From: Caenispirillum salinarum AK4
GTDB taxonomy: Bacteria; Pseudomonadota; Alphaproteobacteria; Rhodospirillales; Rhodospirillaceae
NCBI RefSeq assembly: GCF_000315795.1
Contig: NZ_ANHY01000020.1
Span: forward strand, 62,001 to 126,000
Reading direction: 5' to 3'
Length of the DNA: 64,000 bases
The notes under the pieces were generated by a model. It was given only the letters and a program-made list of their open reading frames with translations, made no database searches and was not told the DNA's origin. The translations under genes and the position numbers were made by a program. This document shows positions 43,458 through 52,803 of the stretch, piece after piece. The first letter of the stretch is position 1, and every line of letters begins with the position of its first letter.

Positions 43458-44225
43458 TCATTCCGGGGCGATTTCGATGTGTGTCCCGGCGTTGGCGCAG
43501 ACCGCCGCCAGGCCTTCGGGCGGGGCGCTGTCGGTGATCAGCACGTCCACCTGCGAAACATGGCCGATGCGCACCGGCGCGCTTCGTTCGAACTTCATAT
43601 GGTCGGCCACCAGCACCACCGTGCGCGCATTGGCGATGATCGCCTGCGACACGCGCACCTCGCGATAGTCGAAGTCCAGCAGAGCGCCGTCCTCCTCGAT
43701 GGCCGAGGCGCCAATGATGGCGTAGTCCACCTTGAACTGGTTGATGAAGTCGGTGGCGCTTTCGCCGACGATCCCGCCGTCGGCATGGCGCAGCACGCCG
43801 CCGACCACGATGGTTTCGATATCCGGCATGGTGTGCAGGATGTTGGCGACATTGATGTTGTTGGTGATCGCCATCAACCCCCGGTGCCCGCCGAGGGCGC
43901 GCGCGACCTCTTCGGTGGTGGTGCCGATGTTGATGAACAGCGCGCAGTCGTTGGGGATGAGCCCGGCCGCGTGCCGCCCGATTCGCGCCTTCTCGCCGGC
44001 GGCCAGCATGCGGCGGGCGTCGTAGCGCAGGTTTTCCACTGTGGAGGCCACCACCGCGCCGCCGTGCACCCGCTTGAGCAGGCGGCGCTCGCACAGGTCG
44101 TTCAGGTCCTTCCGAATGGTTTGCGGCGTGACGGCGAACCGCATGGCCAGGTCGTCCACCCCCACCCTGCCCTGTTCCCGCGCAAGTCCCAGGATGTCTT
44201 GCAGGCGGGGCGACAGATCTTCCAT
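43458..44225 (-). CDS. glpR: DeoR-family glycerol operon repressor
   Basis: 255 residues from the ATG at 44225 (AAGGAGAG upstream). DeoR HTH at 6-57 (RLQDILGLAREQGRVGVDDL, then AVTPQTIRKDLNDLCERRLLKRVHGGAV) and the sugar-phosphate-binding domain with NIGTTTEEVARAL and KFERSAPVRIGHVSQVDVLITD. By family, glycerol-3-phosphate should relieve repression. It lies directly upstream of glpD on the same strand. Confidence 0.93.
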   Translation of the reverse strand: MEDLSPRLQDILGLAREQGRVGVDDLAMRFAVTPQTIRKDLNDLCERRLLKRVHGGAVVASTVENLRYDARRMLAAGEKARIGRHAAGLIPNDCALFINIGTTTEEVARALGGHRGLMAITNNINVANILHTMPDIETIVVGGVLRHADGGIVGESATDFINQFKVDYAIIGASAIEEDGALLDFDYREVRVSQAIIANARTVVLVADHMKFERSAPVRIGHVSQVDVLITDSAPPEGLAAVCANAGTHIEIAPE

Positions 44226-44241
44226 CTCGGCTCTCCTTGCC

Positions 44242-44263
44242 TTTGCGGTTTCGTTTTCTTTCG
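44242..44263. promoter_or_regulatory. Putative GlpR autoregulatory operator
   Basis: TTTGCG (44242-44247), TTTCG (44249-44253) and TTTCG (44259-44263) immediately upstream of the glpR ribosome-binding site; the last two are spaced by one helical turn. Confidence 0.45.
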
Positions 44264-44380
44264 CAAAGGCTCGCATGAAACGCCGCGAGCGCCTAGCCTG
44301 AAAGGACCCGGGGCAATGGCCCGCGCCGGACACCGCTCGCGCTGCTAAGCTTCCCGCCGCACCGCAGGAGAACCCGAACC

Positions 44381-44821
44381 ATGATCGACGACGCCGACGA
44401 CGCCCCCGTTTCGCTGGACATCACCGATACCCCGGCCAAGGACGACATCGCCGCCATCCACGAGGGCCTCGCCGCCTACAACAGCGCCACCGCCCTGCCC
44501 TTCGACCGCCGCGACCTCTGCGTTTTCCTGCGCGACGAGGCGGGCATCGTGACCGGCGGGCTGACCGGCTACACCCAGTGGCAGTGGCTGTACGTGGACT
44601 GCCTGTGGCTGGGTGACGCCCTGCGCGGCTCCGGCCTGGGCACGCGCCTTCTGGCCGCCGCCGAGGAGGAAGCCCGTGCCCGCGGCTGCCGGCATGTTCG
44701 TCTGTATACGTACAATTTCCAGGCGCCGGCCTTCTACGAAGGCCAGGGCTACGAACAGTGGGGCGTGCTGGAGGACTACCCGCCGGGCCACCGCCAGATC
44801 TGGTACCGCAAGGCGCTGTAG
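44381..44821 (+). CDS. GNAT-family N-acetyltransferase
   Basis: 146-residue acetyl-CoA transferase. The strand VDCLWLGDALRG and acetyl-CoA loop GSGLGTRLLAAAEEEARARG (about 87-106), then VRLYTYNFQAPAFYEGQGYE, form the GNAT core. The wording is of the small group that modifies unknown small molecules or proteins. Convergent with the pirin gene. Confidence 0.88.
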   Translation: MIDDADDAPVSLDITDTPAKDDIAAIHEGLAAYNSATALPFDRRDLCVFLRDEAGIVTGGLTGYTQWQWLYVDCLWLGDALRGSGLGTRLLAAAEEEARARGCRHVRLYTYNFQAPAFYEGQGYEQWGVLEDYPPGHRQIWYRKAL

Positions 44822-44840
44822 GCCGGGCCGCCGGCGCCGC

Positions 44841-45725
44841 CTATTCCGGCAGCGGCAGTGCGTCGGTCTCGCCGGGCACGGGGGCGAAGCGGCCGGCCTT
44901 CCATTCCGCCCTGGCCTGCTCGATCAACTGCCGCCGGCTGGCGACGAAGTTCCACCAGACATGGCGCGGCTCGCCCAGCGGCGCGCCTCCCAGCATCATG
45001 ACACGCGCGTCCGTCTCCGCCGTCAGCACCGGGGGCGGCGCGCCGTCCGCCAGGGCCAGCGTCAGGGGTTCGATCGGGTGGCCGTCCAGGCGCACCCGCC
45101 CTTCCACCGCATAAACCGCCCGTTCGGCGTGTTCCACCGGCATGGTCAGCGAGGCGCCCGCCGGCAGCACGGCGTCGATGTAGAACAGCGGCGACAGCAC
45201 CGGCGCCGGGGCCTCCCGCCCGTAGGCGCGTCCGGCGATGAGCGTCAGCCGCGCCCCGCCGGCCGACTGCACCACCGGCTGCGCCGCCGCCGGATGGTGC
45301 GAAAACGCCGGCGCGATCTGCTCGTGCTCCACCGGCAGCGCCACCCAGGCCTGCATTCCGTGCAGGTGCTGCCCTGTGCGCCGATCCTCTGGCAGGGTGC
45401 GCTCGGAATGGACGATGCCGCGCCCGGCGATCATCCAGTTGACCGCGCCGGGCTCGATGGCCTGGCGGAAGCCCAGGCTGTCGTGGTGAATAATGCGGCC
45501 CGAAAACAGGTAGGTGACCGTCGCCAGGCCGATGTGCGGATGCGGCCGCACATCGATACCTCCGCCGGGCGGGATGCCGGCCGGCCCCATGTGATCCAGA
45601 AACACGAAGGGGCCCACCAGCCGCCGCGTCCGATGCGGCAGAAGGCGGCGCACCGCCAATCCGCCGATGTCGCTCTCGCGCGGCAGGATGACGGCCGGAG
45701 CAGCGCCGGCGAACGATCGAGGCAT
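44841..45725 (-). CDS. Pirin family protein
   Basis: Bicupin of 294 residues from the ATG at 45725 (GGAAGG upstream). Iron-binding residues appear in DVRPHPHIGLATVTYLFSG and GRGIVHSERT, with the second cupin from ~165. Pirins include quercetinases and redox-sensing cofactors; function here is open. Frames extending to 45836 lack family support. Confidence 0.9.
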   Translation of the reverse strand: MPRSFAGAAPAVILPRESDIGGLAVRRLLPHRTRRLVGPFVFLDHMGPAGIPPGGGIDVRPHPHIGLATVTYLFSGRIIHHDSLGFRQAIEPGAVNWMIAGRGIVHSERTLPEDRRTGQHLHGMQAWVALPVEHEQIAPAFSHHPAAAQPVVQSAGGARLTLIAGRAYGREAPAPVLSPLFYIDAVLPAGASLTMPVEHAERAVYAVEGRVRLDGHPIEPLTLALADGAPPPVLTAETDARVMMLGGAPLGEPRHVWWNFVASRRQLIEQARAEWKAGRFAPVPGETDALPLPE

Positions 45726-45962
45726 GGCACAGCCTTCCACCATGATGATCCCACAATCGTCGGCACGTCTGCGCCGTCCGTCAACCGCGCAGGTTTTCCG
45801 GGCTTTCCGGCCGGGCCACAGCGTTGTCACACCCAACCCAAGCGCACCTAAACCAATTCTTCATAAACCTAGGATTAGCTCGCCTGCAACAAGACCGCCC
45901 CTCGTGGCGGCGTCCTTTTCGAGTTCAGAGAGACCAATAGAGGGAAAGCGAGACCTCATCCC

Positions 45963-47588
45963 ATGGCAACCCTGTCCGATTACCAGACGCCTCTGTCGGG
46001 CGACAGCAGCGTCGACGCCCTGATCAACACCTCCTGGCTGCGCCCGCAGCCCTGGCCGGACGACGGCACCATCACCTGGTCGATCATGCAGACCGACGCC
46101 ATGGCCGATCTTTACGGCCACAATGCGCCGGGCTACGCGCCCATGAACGCCAGCCAGATCGACGCCACGCGCCAGCTCATGGAGCATGTGGAAGCCCTGA
46201 CCGGCGTCGACTGCGTGGAAGTGGCCCCGTCGTCGGAGGCGGAAATCTTCTTCGGCACCTGCGATCTTCAGGACAATACGGTCGGCGTCGCCTACACGCC
46301 TTGGAAGTACTGGCACGACGGCAACGGCACCATCACCAACTTCCAGACCGACGCCTTCCTGTACCTGGACAACTCCGACCCCGGCCGGTTCTCCACCGAC
46401 GCGCCGACGCCCGGGACCTGGGGCTACACCGCCCTGCTGCACGAGATCGGCCACGCGCTGGGCCTCAAGCACCCGTTCGAGGGCGACGTGACGTTGTCGG
46501 ATGCGCTGGACACCATGGACAACACCGTCATGTCCTACACGGTGGGCTCCGAAGGCCTGCCGACGGAATTCCAGGAGCTGGACGCCGCCGCGCTGGACTA
46601 CCTGCTGCCCGAAGGCACGCTGGCCACCGAGCCGGCAGCCGACACCACCGACACCACCACCGGCACCGCCACGCCGGAGCCCACGGCCGACAGCTTCGCC
46701 GTCTCCGCGGCCGTGACCAAGGAATGGGGCTCAGGCTACAAGGCCGAGATCGTGGTCACCAACACCTCCGACCATGCCGCCGAGGCGCCGACGGTCTCCT
46801 TCGACCTGCCGGTGGAGGTGGCCGCGGTGTGGGGTGCCGATCTGGTGGGTCAGGACGGCCATACCTGGACCGTGCGCGACGACGACACCGATATGCTGCA
46901 GCCCGGCGAGTCCATGCGCTTCGCCATCAAGGGCGCCGGCGACTACCACCCGGTGCCGACGGACTTCAGCGTCAACGGCATCACCGTTCCCGACGCCGCG
47001 CCGGTCGAGGTCGCCAGCGCCGTCACCAGCCAGTGGAGCAGCGGCTACGTCGCCGAGGTGCTGGTGACCAACACCACCGGCGGCGACCTTCTGACGCCGG
47101 AGCTGTCGTTCACGCTGCCGGAAGGCATCGACACCCTGTGGAACGGCACCGCCACGCTGGGCGCCGACGGTCGCTGGACGGTGGCGGACGACACCGCGGG
47201 CGCGGTCCTCAAGGACGGCGAGACCTGGCGCTTCGCCTACAAGGCCTACACCGACCAGCCCACCCTGCCGCAGGACATCGCGGTAAACGGGACCTCGCTG
47301 GACGATGCGGACACGGCCCTGGCCATCGCCGACCTGCTGGACCAGGAAATCGTCATCGACGTGTCGCAGATGCACACGACGGACGTGCCGCCCGCGCTGG
47401 CGCACCTGGGCGCAGGCCACGGCGCCGGCTGGGATGAGGACCTGGCCTGGGAGATGGACATGGATGGGGCCTTCGCCGTCTCCGAGCGGCCCACCCTGCC
47501 CGCCTTCGACGCCTTCGTCCTGCCGGAACCGGCCGAGGAGGTGTCGTCCGCCCGGCTGCTGCCGGTCGACGACGGCTTCCTGGTGTAA
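45963..47588 (+). CDS. M10/serralysin-like metallopeptidase with two CBM2-like modules
   Basis: 541 residues. The N-terminal peptidase has the zinc motif HEIGHALGLKH at 160-170 and the Met-turn VMSY at 189-192, the astacin/serralysin (metzincin) arrangement. A Thr/Pro-rich linker (~222-245) leads to two ~103-residue repeats beginning near Trp255 (KEWGSGYKAEIVVTN) and Trp358 (SQWSSGYVAEVLVTN) that look like CBM2 carbohydrate-binding folds. Calcium-binding GGxGxDxxx repeats of true serralysins are not seen. There is no N-terminal signal; the acidic C-terminus ending DDGFLV resembles a type I secretion signal, but no T1SS genes are in the window. Confidence 0.85.
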   Translation: MATLSDYQTPLSGDSSVDALINTSWLRPQPWPDDGTITWSIMQTDAMADLYGHNAPGYAPMNASQIDATRQLMEHVEALTGVDCVEVAPSSEAEIFFGTCDLQDNTVGVAYTPWKYWHDGNGTITNFQTDAFLYLDNSDPGRFSTDAPTPGTWGYTALLHEIGHALGLKHPFEGDVTLSDALDTMDNTVMSYTVGSEGLPTEFQELDAAALDYLLPEGTLATEPAADTTDTTTGTATPEPTADSFAVSAAVTKEWGSGYKAEIVVTNTSDHAAEAPTVSFDLPVEVAAVWGADLVGQDGHTWTVRDDDTDMLQPGESMRFAIKGAGDYHPVPTDFSVNGITVPDAAPVEVASAVTSQWSSGYVAEVLVTNTTGGDLLTPELSFTLPEGIDTLWNGTATLGADGRWTVADDTAGAVLKDGETWRFAYKAYTDQPTLPQDIAVNGTSLDDADTALAIADLLDQEIVIDVSQMHTTDVPPALAHLGAGHGAGWDEDLAWEMDMDGAFAVSERPTLPAFDAFVLPEPAEEVSSARLLPVDDGFLV

Positions 47589-47710
47589 AAGCTTGACCCG
47601 AAACTCCGGCGGGTCGGCTGCGCGGTGCTTTTTCCGATGCGAAAAGCCCCTCGCCCAGCCTCAGCCGCTGAATATCGGGTCGCACTCCAAGACCGGTGCA
47701 GAGCGGCCCG

Positions 47711-48082
47711 TCAGGACTCCAGCGGCACGACGCGGACGCGCGCGACCCCGTCGTCGATCATGCCCAACTGGCGGGCCGCCTTTTCCGACAGGTCGATGAT
47801 GCGGTTCTTGGCGAACGGGCCGCGGTCGTTGATCCGCACCACCACCGTGCGTCCGTTCTCCAGGTTCTTCACGCGCACCTTGGTGCCCAGCGGCAGCGAC
47901 GGGTGGGCGGCGGTGAGCTTGGCGGGGCTGAAGACCTCGCCGCTGGCGGTGGCGTTGCCGGCCAGTTCGGCGCCGTACCAGGACGCCATGCCGACCTGAA
48001 TCTCCTCGTCGGCGCGCGCGTCCAGGGGCGCGGAGAGGGCAAGCGGCAGGGCCACGGCAAAAAGCAAGATCAGGCGGCGCAC
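47711..48082 (-). CDS. rlpA: RlpA-like septal ring lytic transglycosylase
   Basis: 123 residues: signal peptide 1-24 (ending ARA-DE) and a double-psi beta-barrel with ASWYGAELAGNATASGEVF, LTAAHPSLPLGTKVRVKNL and VVRINDRGPFAKNRIIDLSEKAA, the catalytic core of RlpA. There is no lipobox cysteine and no SPOR domain, so it is a minimal periplasmic form. Confidence 0.92.
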   Translation of the reverse strand: MRRLILLFAVALPLALSAPLDARADEEIQVGMASWYGAELAGNATASGEVFSPAKLTAAHPSLPLGTKVRVKNLENGRTVVVRINDRGPFAKNRIIDLSEKAARQLGMIDDGVARVRVVPLES

Positions 48083-48410
48083 GCGGGTCTCTCCTCGTGG
48101 TCGTCGGACGAACGGGTCTTTCCCGTTCCATTACCCCCATCCGCGCCGGGCGGGAAGCCGAAAAACGCACGGCGCGTTCCTCATTGGTCATGAAACGCGC
48201 AAGCGGGCGATGTGGACCATGGCACGCCGCAAGTCGATAAAAAGTCTGCGACAGCCACCGAAAGAGATGATCCCGCACCTGCCGTAGTACAGCGCCGGCG
48301 GGACGTTGACTTCTAGAAATGCGGCTGCATACCGTTAAGAGAATATAAGAAAAAATCCGCGTTTTGCTGCGGAGCAATAAGACAATCCGTCTTAACGGGA
48401 GACATGCGTC
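48083..48410. other. Divergent promoter region between rlpA and the dehydrogenase gene
   Basis: 328 bp without a gene. AT content rises from about 48235 to 48400, consistent with the promoter of the dehydrogenase operon; no consensus elements or operators were recognised with confidence. Confidence 0.3.
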
Positions 48411-49679
48411 ATGGGTATGCGGAAAACGCTGGCCGCCTCGGCGGCCGTTGCCGGTCTTGTCGCCGCCGCGCTTGCGGCCCCCGCCGCCGCGCAGGACCGC
48501 AACATGGACAAACTGAGTGATTTCAAGCAGACGGGCGAAAGCCTGTCCATCCAGACCATCCCCCAGGATGACGAGCGGGCCGACCGCATCCGCCGGACGC
48601 TGGAGCGCATCGAGATGCCCGACGGCTTCGAGATCGACCTCTACGCCATCGTGCCCGACGCCCGGCACATGGCGGTGGGCACCAACGTCGGCGTGGTCTT
48701 CGTCGGCACCCGCAAGCAGGACGTCTGGGCGGTGACCGACCGCGACAAGGACCGCCGCGCCGACGAGGTGAAGCGCTTTGCGCCCTCGGTGGATTTCAAG
48801 TTCCCCAACGGGCCGTGCTTCAGCCCCGACGGCGTTCTCTACATCGCCGAGCACAACCGCGTGCTCGCCTTCCCCGCCGCCGAGTTCTTTTATGAAGGCC
48901 CCGACGTGGCGGTGTCGACGGTCAAGGATCAGTTCTTCCCGCCCGAGGAGGAATACTTCAACCACGCCTTCCGCGTCTGCGAGATCGGCCCCGACAACAA
49001 GCTCTACGTCGCCATCGGCCAGCCCTACAACGTGTGGCCGCCCGAGAAGGGGGCGGACATGGGGGTCTTCGGCTCCATCCAGCAGATGAACCGCGACGGC
49101 TCCGACACCACCCGCTACGCCACCGGCATCCGCAACTCGGTGGGCATGGACTTCCACCCCGACACCGGCGAGCTGTGGTTCACCGACAACCAGGTGGACG
49201 GCATGGGCGACGACATCCCGCCGGGCGAGATCAACCGCATCACTCAGGCCGGCCAGAACTTCGGCTTCCCCTGGTACGGCGGAGGCACCACCCGCACCGA
49301 CCCGTGGAAGGGCGAGGAGGTGCCCGCCGACGTGGTGAATCCGGTGGTGGAAACGGTCGCCCACGCCGCCGACCTGGGCATGACCTTCTACACCGGCAGC
49401 CAGTTCCCCGAGCGCTACCGCAACGTGCTGTTCAACGCCCAGCACGGCAGCTGGAACCGCACCACGCCGGTCGGCGCGCGGGTGATGATGACGCGCTTCG
49501 ACGAGGAGGGGAACGTCATCGAGCATGTGCCCTTCGCCGAGGGCTGGCTCGACGAGGCCACCGGCGAGTACCTGGGCCGGCCGGTCGACGTGGTGCAGTA
49601 CCTGGACGGCTCTCTGCTGGTGTCCGACGACCTGACGGGCGCGGTCTACCGCATCTCCTATCAAGAGCCGACGGAATGA
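48411..49679 (+). CDS. Sorbosone/PQQ-dependent sugar dehydrogenase family protein
   Basis: 422-residue exported beta-propeller enzyme with a signal peptide (1-27, ending AAAQ). NGPCFSPDGVLYIAEHNRV, ATGIRNSVGMDFHPDTGELWFTDN, GQNFGFPWYGGG and NAQHGSWNRTTPVGARV are hallmarks of the GSDH/sorbosone dehydrogenase family, soluble quinoprotein-like oxidoreductases of the periplasm. Its stop overlaps the start of a cytochrome c, the likely electron acceptor. Substrate unknown. Confidence 0.9.
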   Translation: MGMRKTLAASAAVAGLVAAALAAPAAAQDRNMDKLSDFKQTGESLSIQTIPQDDERADRIRRTLERIEMPDGFEIDLYAIVPDARHMAVGTNVGVVFVGTRKQDVWAVTDRDKDRRADEVKRFAPSVDFKFPNGPCFSPDGVLYIAEHNRVLAFPAAEFFYEGPDVAVSTVKDQFFPPEEEYFNHAFRVCEIGPDNKLYVAIGQPYNVWPPEKGADMGVFGSIQQMNRDGSDTTRYATGIRNSVGMDFHPDTGELWFTDNQVDGMGDDIPPGEINRITQAGQNFGFPWYGGGTTRTDPWKGEEVPADVVNPVVETVAHAADLGMTFYTGSQFPERYRNVLFNAQHGSWNRTTPVGARVMMTRFDEEGNVIEHVPFAEGWLDEATGEYLGRPVDVVQYLDGSLLVSDDLTGAVYRISYQEPTE

Positions 49680-50008
49680 GGCGTCGCGCCTTGATCCTGG
49701 CGGCGGCGGGGACACTCGCCGCCGCCGTTCCGGCGTTCGCTCAGGCGCAGCAGCCCGCGCCCGATCCGCCGGCCAAGCTGTCCACCTGCCTGCCCTGCCA
49801 CGGCCGCGACGGCATCGGCACCTCACCGCTCAACCCCAACCTGGCGGGGCAGAAGGCGCTCTACATGGTCAAGCAACTGAAAGCCTTCAAAAGCGGCGAG
49901 CGCCGCCACGACCAGATGAGCCTGATCGCCGCCGACCTTACGGCCGAGGACATGGAGGCCCTGTCGGACTGGTATGCGGCGCAGCCCGCCGGTGGCGGAA
50001 ATCCGTGA
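49676..50008 (+). CDS. Small periplasmic c-type cytochrome
   Basis: 110 residues; signal peptide 1-24 and one haem site CLPCH at 38-42. QMSLIAADLTAEDMEALSDWYAAQ supplies a plausible axial Met and the C-terminal helix of class I cytochromes. Start overlaps the dehydrogenase stop (ATGA), so the two are co-translated partners. Confidence 0.9.
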   Translation: MRRRALILAAAGTLAAAVPAFAQAQQPAPDPPAKLSTCLPCHGRDGIGTSPLNPNLAGQKALYMVKQLKAFKSGERRHDQMSLIAADLTAEDMEALSDWYAAQPAGGGNP

Positions 50009-50113
50009 TCCTCATGTCTGCGTGACCGTAGAGAAGGACAGAGGAGGTCCGGTCCGGCAACGCCTGCCCCGGCCCGGCCCGCTGCCCCGATCACGAATAC
50101 GGAGACACGCACC

Positions 50114-50626
50114 ATGGCGCTCAAGCCGCAACAGCCCGTCCCCGCACTGGACCTGCCGCTGGTCATCGACACCCGCTTCGACCTGGCGGAGCAGCGGCCC
50201 AAGGCCTTCACCATGCTGGTGTTCTATCGCGGGCTGCATTGCCCCGTGTGCAAGGGCTACCTGCAGGAACTGAACGAGAAGATCAACCAGTTCCGCGACC
50301 TCGGCGTCACCGCCGTGGCCGTCAGCACCGACACGGAAGACAACGCCAAGACCGCCTGGAAGGACTGGAACCTGGGCGATCTGCCCATCGCCTACGGCCT
50401 ACCCATCGCGCAGGCGCGCGACTGGGGGCTCTACATCTCCAAGGGCATCAAGGCGGACGAGCCCAAGGAGTTTTCCGAACCCGGCCTGTTCCTGGTCAAG
50501 CCCGACGGCACGCTGTACGCCACGTCGGTCAATTCCATGCCCTTCAGCCGGCCGCACTTCGATGACGTGGCGAAGGCCATCGGCTTCGTGACCGACAAGG
50601 ACTACCCGGCGCGCGGAGAAGCCTAG
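50114..50626 (+). CDS. Peroxiredoxin-like (AhpC/TSA) family protein
   Basis: 170-residue thioredoxin-fold protein. [20 protein letters not shown] places Cys in a CPVC pair instead of the single peroxidatic Cys of typical peroxiredoxins, followed by [12 protein letters not shown] and [13 protein letters not shown]. Probably a thiol peroxidase or disulfide reductase of the cytoplasm; no signal peptide. Convergent with and overlapping the GH15 gene by four bases. Confidence 0.88.
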   Translation: MALKPQQPVPALDLPLVIDTRFDLAEQRPKAFTMLVFYRGLHCPVCKGYLQELNEKINQFRDLGVTAVAVSTDTEDNAKTAWKDWNLGDLPIAYGLPIAQARDWGLYISKGIKADEPKEFSEPGLFLVKPDGTLYATSVNSMPFSRPHFDDVAKAIGFVTDKDYPARGEA

Positions 50627-52494
50627 GCCGGACGAGACGACTCGCCGCCCAGCGCGCGGTCCAGGTTCACGGCCGCGCTGATGAGCGACAGGTGGGTGAA
50701 GGCCTGGGGAAAGTTCCCCAGCGCCTCGCCGCTGGGGCCGATCTCCTCGCCGTAGAGGCCGACGTGGTTGGCGAACCCCAGCATCCGCTCGAACATGATG
50801 CGGCTGTCCTCCAGGCATCCCTTGTCGAACCGCCCGGCGCGGGTCAGCGCTTCCACCAGCCAGAAGGTGCAGATGTTGAAGGTGCCTTCCTCGCCCTCCA
50901 GCCCGTCGTGGAATTCGCCCCGGTTGTAGCGGTAGACAAGGCTGTCGGAAACCAGGCCGCCCTCCTTGGGCGGCTTCAGGGTCTCGCGCAGGGTGCTCAG
51001 CATGCGCGGGTCGGTGGGCGCCATGAAAAAGACCAGCGGCATGATCAGGTTGGCGGCGTCCAGGATGTCGCTGCCGTAGGACTGCACGAAGCTGCCGCGT
51101 TCGGCGTTCCAGCCCTTGGCCATGATGTCCTCGTAGATGGAATCGCGCACCCGCAGCCACCGCAGGCGGTCGTGCGGGAACGAGCGTTTCTCGGCCAGCC
51201 TGAGCGCCCGGTCGATGGCGACCCAGCACATCACCTTGGAATAGACGAAGTGCCGCCGGCCGGTGCGGATTTCCCACACGCCCTCGTCCGGCTGGTCCCA
51301 GTTCTCGCACACCCATTCCACGAAGCGGCGCACCGACAGCCACAGGTCATAGGAAATGGGCGCGGCCCACTTGTTGAAGATGTAGATGGCGTCCAGCAAC
51401 TCGCCGTAGATGTCGAGCTGGAGCTGGTCGTAGGCGCCGTTGCCCATGCGCACCGGCCCGGTGCCGCGATAGCCTTCCAGGTGCGACAGTTCCTCTTCCG
51501 CCAGGTGCTTGCGGCCGTCGATGCCGTACATGATCTGCAGCGGCCACTCGCTTTCCGTCTCCGAGCACAGGTTGGCGAGAAACTCCATGAAGGCGCCCGC
51601 CTCCTGCTTGAAGCCGATGCGCAGGAAGGCATAGACGGTGAAGGCGGCGTCGCGGATCCAGGTGTAGCGGTAGTCCCAGTTGCGCTCGCCGCCGATCTCT
51701 TCGGGCAGGGAGCAGGTGGGCGCGGCGACGATGGCGCCGGTCGGCTCGAAGGTCATAAGCTTGAGCGCGAGCGCCGAGCGGTGCACCGTCTCGCGCCAGC
51801 GGCCGGTATAGGTGCAATGGGAAATCCAGTCGCGCCAGTAGGCCACGGTTTCGCGGAACAGGTCCTCCGTCGGGCCCTCGGGCAGGCAGGCGCAGTCCTC
51901 CTCCTCGGGCAGCAGTTCGCGGAAGGCGAAGACCGCCGACTCGCCCTCGTCCAGGGTGAAGGTGCAGCCGACGCCGTTGCCCAGGTCGGTGCCCGGCGTG
52001 ACGGTCAGCGGCACCGTCGAGGCCAGGCCGAAGGCGCAGGGGACGCTGTCGGCGCGGAACACCACGCCGCCGTCGACCTCGTGCACCTCGTGCGGCGCCC
52101 GGGCGAAGTCGAAGGCCGGCAGGCAGTCGGCGCGGAAGGTGACCGTGCCGCGCTCCACCCGCACGCGGCGGATGATGCGGCGGCGCTTGTGCGGTTCGCC
52201 GCCGGCGTGGCCGACGGGCATGAAGTCCGCCATCTCGGCGGCACCGTCCGGGGCCAGGAAGCGGGTGACCAGCACGTTGGTCTCCGGCCAGTAGAACTGC
52301 TTGCAGGCCGCCGCCTCGTCGGTCGGCTTGATGCTGAAATAGCCCCCCTTGTCGTGATCGAGCATGCGGGCGAAGACGCTGGGGCTGTCGAAGTGGGGCG
52401 CGCAGAACCAGTCGACGGAGCCTGCCGCGCTGACCAGGGCGATGGTGTGCAGGTCGCCGATCATGGCGTAGTTCTCGATGGGCTCGTAGGGCAT
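50623..52494 (-). CDS. Glycoside hydrolase family 15 protein (glucoamylase/trehalase-like)
   Basis: 623 residues from the ATG at 52494 (GAGGAGC upstream). The N-terminal domain ([40 protein letters not shown]) is the trehalase-like domain of bacterial GH15; the (alpha/alpha)6 barrel has [20 protein letters not shown] (general acid region, ~225) and [17 protein letters not shown] near the end. It cleaves alpha-glucosidic bonds, possibly trehalose. No signal peptide, so cytoplasmic. Confidence 0.92.
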   Translation of the reverse strand: MPYEPIENYAMIGDLHTIALVSAAGSVDWFCAPHFDSPSVFARMLDHDKGGYFSIKPTDEAAACKQFYWPETNVLVTRFLAPDGAAEMADFMPVGHAGGEPHKRRRIIRRVRVERGTVTFRADCLPAFDFARAPHEVHEVDGGVVFRADSVPCAFGLASTVPLTVTPGTDLGNGVGCTFTLDEGESAVFAFRELLPEEEDCACLPEGPTEDLFRETVAYWRDWISHCTYTGRWRETVHRSALALKLMTFEPTGAIVAAPTCSLPEEIGGERNWDYRYTWIRDAAFTVYAFLRIGFKQEAGAFMEFLANLCSETESEWPLQIMYGIDGRKHLAEEELSHLEGYRGTGPVRMGNGAYDQLQLDIYGELLDAIYIFNKWAAPISYDLWLSVRRFVEWVCENWDQPDEGVWEIRTGRRHFVYSKVMCWVAIDRALRLAEKRSFPHDRLRWLRVRDSIYEDIMAKGWNAERGSFVQSYGSDILDAANLIMPLVFFMAPTDPRMLSTLRETLKPPKEGGLVSDSLVYRYNRGEFHDGLEGEEGTFNICTFWLVEALTRAGRFDKGCLEDSRIMFERMLGFANHVGLYGEEIGPSGEALGNFPQAFTHLSLISAAVNLDRALGGESSRPA

Positions 52495-52624
52495 CGCTGC
52501 GCGTCCGCTCCTCTGCTGCTCGGCGTGTCCCTCCATCCCCTCACCTGAGGCCGCGGGCCGCCCCGCGAAAGGGCATCCGGCGAGAACGGCGGAAAACCGG
52601 GGCTGCCGCCGGCCACTCCGCAAC

Positions 52625-52740
52625 CTCACGCGTTCGTGAAAACTGAACCGTTCAGTTTACTCTTGCGCCCGGAGCGTCGGGAGCGTATCTCTGGGCCATC
52701 GGAAGCGAACTGAACCGTTTAGTTTTCACAACCGCGTGAG
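52625..52740. repeat. 33-bp imperfect inverted repeat containing two TetR-type palindromes
   Basis: Arms 52625-52657 and 52708-52740 are inverses at 29 of 33 positions and enclose 50 bp. Each arm contains an 8-1-8 palindrome: AACTGAACCGTTCAGTT (52641-52657, perfect) and AACTGAACCGTTTAGTT (52708-52724, one mismatch), centres 67 bp apart. Palindromes of this form are typical TetR/AcrR operators. The element sits between the GH15 gene (-) and the DTWxPGF-repeat genes (+); no TetR gene is in the window. Confidence 0.7.
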
Positions 52741-52803
52741 CGGACCGAAAGACCCCTCGCTTCCCCCATCGACCAACGATCCTGAAGGACTGGGAGAAAG
52801 ACC

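Noticed and set aside
47661-49826. 721-residue minus-strand frame opposite the sorbosone-dehydrogenase-like gene
   Set aside because: Shadow of rlpA and the dehydrogenase; no motifs.
50692-52548. 618-residue + strand frame opposite the GH15 gene
   Set aside because: Antisense shadow; the minus-strand reading has complete GH15 architecture.
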